A stretch of DNA of 56,511 nt from assembly GCA_902557385.1 (NCBI GenBank), contig CACDZF010000005.1, positions 1 through 56,511 of the forward strand, in the 5' to 3' direction. Positions within the stretch are counted from its first letter, which is position 1; the number at the start of each line of letters is the position of its first letter. This document shows, piece by piece, positions 1 through 7,130 of this stretch. The stretch is from an uncultured Pelagibacteraceae bacterium. Its GTDB lineage: Bacteria; Pseudomonadota; Alphaproteobacteria; Pelagibacterales; Pelagibacteraceae. A program made the translations under genes and the position numbers. The notes under the pieces are model-generated. The model worked only from the letters and a program-made list of their open reading frames with translations. It ran no database searches and was not told the DNA's origin.

Positions 1-463
1 AAATGTTTGGCATCACGGAGACTATGCGGAGATTAAGAATAATGGAGGTTTTATAATTTATGGGAGATCCGATGCAACTTTAAACCCAGGCGGAGTGAGA
101 TTGGGAACATCTGAGATTTACTCTGTGATCGAAAAATTTAAAGAAATAAAGGAGTCTATAGTTGTAGGTCAAAAATGGGACAACGATATTAGAATTATAC
201 TTTTTGTTGTGCTTAATAAAAAATTTAATTTTAATGAAGATTTAAAAAATAAAATGAAAAAGAGAATAAGACTTGAAGCTTCACCACGACATGTACCTAG
301 CAAGATTATACAGGTTAACGATATACCTAGAACTAAAAACGGCAAAATAGTCGAATTGGCTGTTAAAAACATAATAGAGGGTAATAAAATAAAGAACAAA
401 GAAGCGCTGGCAAATCCTGATGTTTTAGAAGAATATAAAAATATTAGAGAATTAAATGTTTAA
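1..463 (+). CDS. Acetoacetyl-CoA synthetase, C-terminal part (5' end outside window)
   Basis: The reading frame is open from base 2, so the gene is cut by the window edge and only about 153 residues are visible. The start of the visible part has WHHGDYAEI, then IIYGRSDATLNPGGVRLGT, the conserved ATP/AMP-binding and hinge region of acyl-CoA synthetases in the acetoacetyl-CoA/acetyl-CoA ligase group. Near the end is the C-terminal lysine motif (PRTKNGKIVELAVKN) that closes the adenylation site. The PGGVR-GTSEIY wording fits acetoacetyl-CoA synthetase better than acetyl-CoA synthetase, which has PVGVNI-type sequences only in other members; this assignment is from memory of the family. The product would activate acetoacetate with ATP and CoA in the cytoplasm. 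Its last 8 bases overlap the start of the aminotransferase gene. Confidence 0.85.
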   Translation, partial: NVWHHGDYAEIKNNGGFIIYGRSDATLNPGGVRLGTSEIYSVIEKFKEIKESIVVGQKWDNDIRIILFVVLNKKFNFNEDLKNKMKKRIRLEASPRHVPSKIIQVNDIPRTKNGKIVELAVKNIIEGNKIKNKEALANPDVLEEYKNIRELNV

Positions 464-1682
464 AAAAATAGTAAAAAATTTAGAGCCTTCATCTACTTTA
501 AAAATAAATGAAATTTCAAAAGAATTAGAAAAGAGCGGAAAAGAAATTTTTAAATTTGGCTTTGGACAATCCCCTTTTGCAATACCAACTGACATAGTTG
601 ATGCACTTAGAGATAATGCTAGTCATAATAAGTACTTACCAATGCAAGGACTGCAAAATTTAAGAGAAGTAATTGCAAGATTTATTTCAACAAAAAAAAA
701 ATATGAGTATAAAAGTGAAAATATAATTATTGGACCTGGAACAAAAGAATTAATGTTTTTATTACAAATTTTATTTGATGGAGAAATACTATTGCCTGCT
801 CCGAGCTGGGTATCTTATCATCCACAAGCTACTCTAAGTAGAAATCAGGTTCACTGGATTCAAACAAAAAGAGAAAATAATTGGTTTCCAACAGCCCATG
901 ATATTGAAAAAGTAATATTAAAGAATAAAGAAAAAAATTATCTTTTATTTTTAAATTCTCCAAATAATCCATCTGGTCAAGTTTGTAATAATTTGGAAGA
1001 AATTAGCGCTGTAGCTAATAAATATAATATCTTAATTTTATCTGACGAAATATATTCTGAATTAACTTTTGAAAATAACTTCACATCAATTTCAAATTTT
1101 TGTCCAGAAAAAACAATAATAAGCGATGGTTTAAGCAAATGGTGTGCAGCTGGAGGTTGGAGACTAGGATATTTTGCAATACCCAAAAGTCTAAATTTAT
1201 TAAGAGATAAAATGAAAGTGCTTGCAAGCGAAACTTTTTCTTCGGTAAGTTCTCCAATCCAATATGCTGCTATTGAAGCATATAATTCTGATCATAAAAC
1301 TTATTTAACAAAAGCAAAAAAGATTCTCAAAGGAGTTGGTGATTATGTTTATGAAAATTTGAAATCCAACAATACAATTATTAATAAATCTCAAGGTGGT
1401 TTTTATCTTATGCCAGAGTTTATCAATAAAGATTTTTCTAATTCTAATGAAATGTGTGACGATATTTTAAAAAAAACAGGCGTTGCCTTATTACCAGGAT
1501 CAGATTTTGGATTATTGCAAGAAAAAATGATTGCAAGATTAAGTTTTACAGATTTTGATGGAGTAAAATTTATGCAAAATATTGAAGTCAATACAAAAAT
1601 CGATGAAACTTTATTAAGCGAATTTGCTCCGAAAATAGTTAATGGTACGAAAAGATTGAAAGGCTGGGTTGAATCAACCTAA
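456..1682 (+). CDS. Class I/II pyridoxal-phosphate aminotransferase
   Basis: A 408-residue fold-type I aminotransferase of normal length. The visible PLP-site residues are the NSPNNPSG motif (about residues 168-174), D197 and Y200 in LSDEIY, the Schiff-base lysine K228 in SDGLSKW, and R236 in GGWRLGY. The architecture is that of aspartate/aromatic-type aminotransferases, which move an amino group between an amino acid and a 2-oxo acid. The exact substrate cannot be read from the sequence. The ATG lies inside the end of the acetoacetyl-CoA synthetase gene (8-base overlap), so the two are probably cotranscribed and translationally coupled. Confidence 0.85.
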   Translation: MFKKIVKNLEPSSTLKINEISKELEKSGKEIFKFGFGQSPFAIPTDIVDALRDNASHNKYLPMQGLQNLREVIARFISTKKKYEYKSENIIIGPGTKELMFLLQILFDGEILLPAPSWVSYHPQATLSRNQVHWIQTKRENNWFPTAHDIEKVILKNKEKNYLLFLNSPNNPSGQVCNNLEEISAVANKYNILILSDEIYSELTFENNFTSISNFCPEKTIISDGLSKWCAAGGWRLGYFAIPKSLNLLRDKMKVLASETFSSVSSPIQYAAIEAYNSDHKTYLTKAKKILKGVGDYVYENLKSNNTIINKSQGGFYLMPEFINKDFSNSNEMCDDILKKTGVALLPGSDFGLLQEKMIARLSFTDFDGVKFMQNIEVNTKIDETLLSEFAPKIVNGTKRLKGWVEST

Positions 1683-1713
1683 TTTTTTTATAGACTCACC
1701 CTTAAAGTTTTGA

Positions 1714-1728
1714 TTAGAATAATTCTAA
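1714..1728. promoter_or_regulatory. Inverted repeat just upstream of the TAXI binding-protein gene
   Basis: TTAGAAT-A-ATTCTAA is a perfect inverted repeat with 7-base arms and a one-base centre. It is followed closely by a strong Shine-Dalgarno sequence (AGGAGGGG, about 1735-1742) and the ATG at 1746. It could be an operator for a dimeric repressor or a short leader hairpin. Such AT-rich palindromes also occur by chance in this composition, so the call is weak. Confidence 0.3.
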
Positions 1729-1745
1729 AATAATAGGAGGGGAAC

Positions 1746-2750
1746 ATGAGAAAAATACTTACTTTCTTATCGAGCACTCTTTTGATTTTTGTGGCTTCTT
1801 TGTCGTTTACAACAGTTGCAAAATCAGCAGAGTTTTTTACGATTGGAACAGGTGGACCGACAGGTGTTTATTTCCAAACTGGAAATGCAATTTGTAAAAT
1901 GTTGCACAAATCAGCTATTAGTGCTGAACATGGTAGAAAAAAAGGTACAGCTAAAGCATATAGATGTACTGCTCCATCTACAGGAGGATCTAACTACAAC
2001 ATTGGACAAATTAAAGAAGGCGAGTTTCAATTTGGTGTAGCTCAGTCTGACTGGCAATTTCATGCTGTAAATGGTTCAAGCAAATGGGAAGGAAAACAAT
2101 TTAAAGGATTGAGAGCAGTTTTTTCAGTTCATAATGAACCTTTTCAAATTTGGGCTAGAAAAAAAGCGAAAGTTAAAGATTTTAAAGGACTTAAGGGAAA
2201 AGTTGTTAATATAGGTAATCCAGGCTCAGGTCAAAGAGGAACTATGGAAGAACTTATGAAGGCAATGGGAGTAGATAACGGTTACTTTAAATCTACAACA
2301 GAACTAACTTCTTCAGAACAAGTTAAGGCACTTTGTGATGGTAAAATAGATGCATTTGGTTATTCAGTAGGATTTCCTAATGGTGCTATGGAACAAGCAG
2401 CAACTTGTGGAGCTAAAGCTTTACCAATCAACCTAGTAGGTGGACCGGTTCAAGGTTTAATTGACGGTGCAGATTATTATGCTGCAGCAACAATACCCGC
2501 AGGCACTTATACTGGACAAAAAAAAGATGTAACAACTTTTGGTGTTAAAGCTACTGTTGTAACTAGTAACGCTGTTGAAGCAGATCTAGTTTATCAAGTT
2601 GTTAAAGCTGTTTTTGAGAACTTTGATGATTTCAAAAAACAACATCCTGCTTTTGCGCCATTAAAAAAGGAAGACATGATTGCCGATGGTTTATCAGCTC
2701 CTTTACATGAGGGTGCTAAGAGATACTACAAAGAAGCTGGATTAATGTAA
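1746..2750 (+). CDS. TAXI-family TRAP transporter solute-binding protein
   Basis: A 334-residue periplasmic binding protein. Residues 1-27 form a signal peptide (basic start, hydrophobic core, AKSA-type cleavage site). The mature start FFTIGTGGPTGVYFQTG is the hallmark of the TAXI subgroup of TRAP binding proteins (TRAP-associated extracytoplasmic immunogenic protein). The protein captures an organic-acid-type ligand in the periplasm and hands it to the fused permease encoded next at 2829. The ligand cannot be named from sequence. It has an unusually strong ribosome site for this genome (AGGAGGGG), and a terminator follows directly, which fits high expression of the binding protein relative to the permease. 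Confidence 0.93.
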   Translation: MRKILTFLSSTLLIFVASLSFTTVAKSAEFFTIGTGGPTGVYFQTGNAICKMLHKSAISAEHGRKKGTAKAYRCTAPSTGGSNYNIGQIKEGEFQFGVAQSDWQFHAVNGSSKWEGKQFKGLRAVFSVHNEPFQIWARKKAKVKDFKGLKGKVVNIGNPGSGQRGTMEELMKAMGVDNGYFKSTTELTSSEQVKALCDGKIDAFGYSVGFPNGAMEQAATCGAKALPINLVGGPVQGLIDGADYYAAATIPAGTYTGQKKDVTTFGVKATVVTSNAVEADLVYQVVKAVFENFDDFKKQHPAFAPLKKEDMIADGLSAPLHEGAKRYYKEAGLM

Positions 2751-2773
2751 TCAAAATAGATTAAATGTAAATA

Positions 2774-2807
2774 AAAAGGCCCAATATATTTATTGGGCCT
2801 TTTTTTT
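2774..2807 (+). terminator. Intrinsic terminator between binding protein and permease
   Basis: AAAAGGCCCAATA (2774-2786), the four-base loop TATT, and TATTGGGCCTTTT (2791-2803) form a 13-bp perfect stem that runs into a T tract. It is the clearest rho-independent terminator in the window. It lies 24 bases after the binding-protein stop and before the permease start at 2829, so it should reduce or regulate read-through into the permease. Confidence 0.9.
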
Positions 2808-2828
2808 ATAGTAAACTATCTTTCATAA

Positions 2829-5171
2829 ATGAATCAAAAACTTGAAACATCAGTTGAAAGTAAAATTCATGAAGATTTATCTCCTACAAGAAATCTTTCA
2901 GGTATACATTTAAAAATTGTTGCTTCTATTGCTATTGTTTGGTCATTATTTCAACTTTGGTACGCATCTCCTTTTCCATTCTGGTTTAATATAGGGATGT
3001 TTAAAGGTTTGCCAGCAAGGGCAATACATTTAGGCTTTGCTTTACTTTTAGCGTTTTTAATATTTCCTTTTTCTAGATCAAAAAAAATTTCAATCATAGA
3101 TATTTTTATAAGTTTAATTGGAGCTTTTTGCTGTCTTTATATTTACTTTTTTTATGATCAGCTAGTAGATAGAGGCGGTATTCTTTTAAAAATTACTTTA
3201 GGCGAATATACTATACCACTAGAATTAATTATTGGAACGATTGGAATATTAATTTTACTTGAAGCAACACGAAGAGTAATTGGAATACCACTAGTAATAA
3301 TAGCAATATGTTTTTTATTATTTTCATATTTTGGTAAATATGCACCTGATATAATCTCTCATGGAGGACTTTCTTTAAAGAGACTTGTTGGTTTTCAATG
3401 GTTTGATCAAGAAGCAATTTTTGGAATTCCAATTGGAGTTTCGGTTGATTTTATATTTTTGTTCGTTTTATTTGGCGCACTTTTAGAAACCGCAGGAGGT
3501 GGTCAATACTTTTTAAATTTAGCTTTTGCAATGGTTGGAAAAATGAGAGGAGGACCTGCTAAGGCAGCTATCTTAGGTTCTGGTATGACGGGAATGATAT
3601 CTGGATCCTCTGTCGCTAATACAGTTACCACTGGAACCTTTACAATTCCAATTATGAAGAAAACTGGATTTTCAAAAGAAAAAGCTGGAGCGATAGAAGT
3701 TTCATCATCTGTAAATGGTCAAATCATGCCTCCAGTGATGGGAGCAGCAGCTTTTGTTATGGCAAGCTTTATTGGTGTTACTTATTTTGAAGTAGTAAAG
3801 CATGCATTTTTACCAGCTATAATATCTTATATTGCTTTATTTTATATATCTCATCTTGAAGCATTAAAATTAAATCTCAAAGGAATGGATGAAAAAGATG
3901 TACCAAATTTAAAAAATACATTTTTATCAGGCTTACATTTTTTAATTCCAATTTTTGTTTTAATATATTTATTGGTATATCTAAGATTCACTGCTGCATA
4001 CTCAATATTTTATGCAACAATTGCATTGATTATTGTAAATTTAATAAACATATTAGTTAAGCAGCAAAATTATAAGAATGCTTTTAAAATCTGGTACAAT
4101 CAAACGATAGTTGGTTTTCAAAAGGGAGCAATAAACATGGTTGCAGTTGGAATAGCAATTGCAACAGCTGGTGTAATTGTTGGAGCAGTTGGTTCTACTG
4201 GATTAAGTACAAACTTAATTATAGTAATAGAGTCTGTAGCTAGAGATAATGTAATAATTTTAATTCTTTTAACTATAGTTTTGTGTTTGTTATTAGGAAT
4301 GGGGCTTCCAACTACTGCAAATTATGTTGTTGTAGCTTCTTTAATGTCTATGGTTCTAGTAGATGTTGGTAATGCATCCGGATTTATATTTCCTTTGATA
4401 GCTGTTCATCTTTTTGTATTTTATTTTGGCTTAATGGCAGATGTTACGCCTCCCGTGGGTCTAGCATCTTATGCGGCAGCAGGAATATCAGGCGGAGATC
4501 CACTCAAAACAGGTGTCCAAGCATTTTGGTATAGTTTAAGGACAGGCGTTCTACCAATTGTTTTTTTATTTAATCACGAGTTACTATTAATTGGGATTGA
4601 AAATATTTGGCACGCATTGACAGTAATTTCAACATCATTAATTGGAATTTTAGTATTCACATCCGCTACACAAGTTTGGATGTTTAGTAGACTAAAATGG
4701 TTTGAAATTATAATATTCTTAATAATTTCTATATCACTTTTATCTCCTGAATTTATTCTAAATAAATTTTATCCAAAATTTAATTATAAAGATTTAAATA
4801 AAGTACATAATTTAAATTTTGATCCAAATAAAGAAATCCATATTAAGATTACAAGGCCAAGTGAATATGGGGAAAGATATAAATTATTTGTAGTTAAAAA
4901 AAATAGTTTTGAGAATAACTTCAATCTAGAAGAATATGGAATTAATTTAGCTAAAGAAAATGATAAAATAATTATAGATACACTAAAATGGAATGGACTA
5001 GCTAAGAAAGCAGGTTTGGAAACTGGAGACTATATTACTGAATTTAAAATTGAAAATTTAGATAGACCGAATAAAGTTCTTGTATATCCAGTATCTATTT
5101 TATTCTTAGTTATCTTCGGGTATTTAAATTATCGAAGAAAAAATATTATTAACCCCCAGGGCCCAAGTTAG
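2829..5171 (+). CDS. TRAP transporter fused permease (DctQM type, 4TM/12TM) with C-terminal PDZ-like tail
   Basis: A 780-residue polytopic inner-membrane protein that fuses the small (4TM) and large (12TM) TRAP permease subunits, as is usual for TAXI systems. Conserved large-subunit stretches are visible: GSGMTGMISGSSVANTV around residues 254-271, VNGQIMPPVMGAAAF near 300, LGMGLPTTANYVVVASL near 490 and DVTPPVGLASYAAAGISGG near 540. After the last transporter helices a soluble segment (about 640-750) contains a PDZ-like WNGLAKKAGLETGDYI stretch and a final hydrophobic helix. This matches the DUF3394 extension known in fused TRAP permeases. It would use a sodium gradient to import the ligand caught by the protein at 1746. 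Its 3' end overlaps the convergent thioesterase gene by 23 bases. Confidence 0.93.
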   Translation: MNQKLETSVESKIHEDLSPTRNLSGIHLKIVASIAIVWSLFQLWYASPFPFWFNIGMFKGLPARAIHLGFALLLAFLIFPFSRSKKISIIDIFISLIGAFCCLYIYFFYDQLVDRGGILLKITLGEYTIPLELIIGTIGILILLEATRRVIGIPLVIIAICFLLFSYFGKYAPDIISHGGLSLKRLVGFQWFDQEAIFGIPIGVSVDFIFLFVLFGALLETAGGGQYFLNLAFAMVGKMRGGPAKAAILGSGMTGMISGSSVANTVTTGTFTIPIMKKTGFSKEKAGAIEVSSSVNGQIMPPVMGAAAFVMASFIGVTYFEVVKHAFLPAIISYIALFYISHLEALKLNLKGMDEKDVPNLKNTFLSGLHFLIPIFVLIYLLVYLRFTAAYSIFYATIALIIVNLINILVKQQNYKNAFKIWYNQTIVGFQKGAINMVAVGIAIATAGVIVGAVGSTGLSTNLIIVIESVARDNVIILILLTIVLCLLLGMGLPTTANYVVVASLMSMVLVDVGNASGFIFPLIAVHLFVFYFGLMADVTPPVGLASYAAAGISGGDPLKTGVQAFWYSLRTGVLPIVFLFNHELLLIGIENIWHALTVISTSLIGILVFTSATQVWMFSRLKWFEIIIFLIISISLLSPEFILNKFYPKFNYKDLNKVHNLNFDPNKEIHIKITRPSEYGERYKLFVVKKNSFENNFNLEEYGINLAKENDKIIIDTLKWNGLAKKAGLETGDYITEFKIENLDRPNKVLVYPVSILFLVIFGYLNYRRKNIINPQGPS

Positions 5172-5574
5172 AAGGTTTAATATTTAATATTTTCCACACT
5201 CCCGAGGCCGATGCAATAATTTTATCTTTGCACTTTAGATGACAAATTAAAAAAACTAATGACTTTGTTTTTTTTTGAATTTTAGTAAAGCCAACAATTT
5301 CATCTCCAACTTTTGTTGCCCCAATAAATTTTAAGTCCAAAGATATCGTTACACATGGCGAATTTCTTGCAGCTCTATGTGCAGCGGTGCCAGAGCCAGC
5401 ATCAATTAAAGCAGCCACATACCCTCCGTGAGTAATACCGGCAGCATTAAGATGATTTTCTGAAATTAAGCATTTAAATTCATACTCAGTCTCAGAAATT
5501 TCTCTAAAGAAAAGTCCACCATTGTGCTTCATAAAACCTGGTTTGATACTTATCTGTTCAAATTCTTTTGGCAT
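5149..5574 (-). CDS. PaaI/YbgC-like hotdog thioesterase
   Basis: A 141-residue single-domain hotdog-fold protein, the usual size for the PaaI family. The central motif HGGYVAALIDAGSGTAAHRAA is the conserved helix region of PaaI-type acyl-CoA thioesterases, and the aspartate in it is the usual catalytic candidate. These proteins hydrolyse acyl- or aryl-CoA thioesters in the cytoplasm. The exact acyl group is not readable. The gene converges on the TRAP permease gene with a 23-base overlap. A very small possible membrane-protein ORF sits 5 bases upstream. Confidence 0.85.
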   Translation of the reverse strand: MPKEFEQISIKPGFMKHNGGLFFREISETEYEFKCLISENHLNAAGITHGGYVAALIDAGSGTAAHRAARNSPCVTISLDLKFIGATKVGDEIVGFTKIQKKTKSLVFLICHLKCKDKIIASASGVWKILNIKPSNLGPGG

Positions 5575-5579
5575 ATTTT

Positions 5580-5678
5580 TTAAAGTATAAATGTTAAAAT
5601 TAATAAAATTATAAAAACTATTATAAAAAAGTATATTACTGATTTTTCTAGTGAAATTTTAGAAAATAAATTTAGCAT
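5580..5678 (-). CDS. Possible 32-residue single-helix membrane protein
   Basis: Reading the minus strand from ATG at 5678 gives 32 codons and a TAA stop. The product is a short polar start followed by one hydrophobic stretch from about residue 13 to the end (IYFFIIVFIILLI region). A good ribosome site (GAGGTGAC) lies five bases before the ATG, better than most in this window, and the stop is 5 bases before the thioesterase start. AT-rich DNA easily encodes Phe/Ile/Leu-rich chance ORFs, so this is tentative. I do not recognise the protein. Confidence 0.4.
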   Translation of the reverse strand: MLNLFSKISLEKSVIYFFIIVFIILLILTFIL

Positions 5679-5692
5679 TTTGTCACCTCGTT

Positions 5693-5769
5693 TGGTGCGC
5701 CTGCTAGGAGTCGAACCCAGAACCTCCTGGTCCGTAGCCAAGCGCTCTATCCAGTTGAGCTACAGGCGC
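5693..5769 (-). tRNA. tRNA-Arg (anticodon ACG)
   Basis: On the minus strand the 7-bp acceptor stem GCGCCTG/CAGGCGC, D arm, anticodon stem CTTGG/CCAGG with loop CTACGGA, and T arm with GGTTCGA are all present. The loop gives anticodon ACG, which after A34-to-inosine editing reads CGN arginine codons. Discriminator A and an encoded CCA are included. It lies between the thioesterase and thiolase genes. Confidence 0.96.
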
Positions 5770-5837
5770 AATTAATAATTTTACTTATATATATAATTTT
5801 TAATGAAATTTTACTATTTAAGAATTATTGTATTTAT

Positions 5838-6950
5838 ATGGCAAAAAATTTAAAAGATGTAGTAATTGTATCTGCCGCAAGGACAGCTATCGGTAAACTA
5901 AGGGGCATATGGTCAAATTATCAAGCTCATGAGTTAGGTGCTAATGTCATATTAAGTATTCTAAAGAAGTCAAAAATTCAAACTGATGCCATTGACGAAG
6001 TAATAATGGGTCAAGTTTTGACTGGTGATGCAGGTCAAAATCCTGCAAGACAGGCTGCGATAAAAGCTGGCTTACCAACTGATAAGACTGCTTACATTAT
6101 TAACCAAGTTTGTGGTTCAGGTTTAAGAGCTGTTGTAGCAGGCTATCAATCAATTGTTTCTAACGATGCAAAGATAGTTATTGCTGGAGGTCAAGAAAGT
6201 ATGACAAATTCAAAAGAAGAATTTATGCTAAAAGATGGTTTAATAGACGCTTACAAAAATTATCATATGGGAATTACAGCAGAAAATGTAGCTGAGAAAT
6301 TTGGAATTTCAAGAAAAGAACAAGACAAGTTTGCTGTTGCTTCTCAATTAAAAGCACAAGAAGCAATAAAGCAAAAAAAATTTAAAGAGGAAATAATCGA
6401 AGGAGATAATTTATTAGATGAGCATCCTAGAGCCAATGTTACAGAGGAAAGTCTTTCTAAGCTTAATACTGCTTTTAAAGAAAATGGAACTGTTACAGCC
6501 GGTAATTCATCAGGAGTAAATGATGGCGCAGCAGCAGTTCTTTTAATGAATAGAGCAGAGGCAGAAAAAAATAATATAAAACCTTTAGCTAAAATTGTTT
6601 CTTGGGCAACCTGCGGAGTTGAGCCTGCTCTTATGGGAACAGGACCAATTCCTGCAACTAATAAAGCTCTAAAAAAAGCAGGATGGTCTATAAATGATTT
6701 AGATTTAATTGAGTCGAATGAAGCATTTGCAGCTCAAAGCATAGCAGTAATCAAAGAACTCAAAATTCCAATTGAAAAGGTTAATGTCAATGGAGGAGCT
6801 ATTGCTTTAGGACATCCTATTGGCGCATCAGGGGCAAGAATACTAGTTACATTAGTTCACGAAATGATAAGACGAGATTTAAAAAAAGGTTTAACGACTT
6901 TGTGTATTGGGGGTGGTATGGGAATATCAATGTGCGTTGAAAGGGATTAA
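5838..6950 (+). CDS. Acetyl-CoA C-acetyltransferase (thiolase), with shortened loop domain
   Basis: A 370-residue thiolase that condenses two acetyl-CoA to acetoacetyl-CoA or runs the reverse reaction. Catalytic residues are present: C92 in NQVCGSG, the NEAF motif at 294-297, H326 in GHPIGASGA and C356 in CIGGGMG. Family members are usually 390-395 residues. The shortfall lies in two places, about 16 residues after AGGQESM (near 122-130) and about 9 residues in the segment 186-206. Both fall in the loop domain. The first corresponds to the tetramerisation loop of the Zoogloea enzyme, judged from my memory of that sequence. The enzyme should be catalytically competent but may have a different oligomeric state. 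The acetoacetyl-CoA synthetase at the window start is a plausible pathway partner. Confidence 0.93.
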   Translation: MAKNLKDVVIVSAARTAIGKLRGIWSNYQAHELGANVILSILKKSKIQTDAIDEVIMGQVLTGDAGQNPARQAAIKAGLPTDKTAYIINQVCGSGLRAVVAGYQSIVSNDAKIVIAGGQESMTNSKEEFMLKDGLIDAYKNYHMGITAENVAEKFGISRKEQDKFAVASQLKAQEAIKQKKFKEEIIEGDNLLDEHPRANVTEESLSKLNTAFKENGTVTAGNSSGVNDGAAAVLLMNRAEAEKNNIKPLAKIVSWATCGVEPALMGTGPIPATNKALKKAGWSINDLDLIESNEAFAAQSIAVIKELKIPIEKVNVNGGAIALGHPIGASGARILVTLVHEMIRRDLKKGLTTLCIGGGMGISMCVERD

Positions 6951-7063
6951 TATTTTAAAGAATTTAAATTTTTCTTTAATAATATTTTTTGTATCCAAAT
7001 TTTAGCATCTAGATCTTGGTTGTATTCAGCTTTAATTATTTTTTTTAGCAAATTTATTAACAT
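6947..7063 (-). CDS. Possible 38-residue basic small protein
   Basis: The minus strand reads 38 codons from ATG at 7063 to TAA at 6947, overlapping the end of the thiolase gene by four bases. The product is lysine-rich and amphipathic, with one Trp (AEYNQDLDAKIWIQKILLKK in the middle), which looks less random than a pure Ile/Phe chance ORF. No family is recognised and no clear ribosome site is seen. The same DNA (6949-6990) can also form an AT-only hairpin followed by T residues on the plus strand, which could be the thiolase terminator. The two readings compete. Confidence 0.3.
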   Translation of the reverse strand: MLINLLKKIIKAEYNQDLDAKIWIQKILLKKNLNSLKY

Positions 7064-7130
7064 TATTTAAATATGACACTAAAGCTTGTCCAAAAAAGGC
7101 TTCAAATGTGGTAAAATTATTACTATTAAA

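Noticed and set aside
7086..7130. Upstream TTG start for the PDH E1 gene
   Set aside because: The extra 15 residues are not part of the lipoyl fold, and the ATG at 7131 begins exactly at the domain start.
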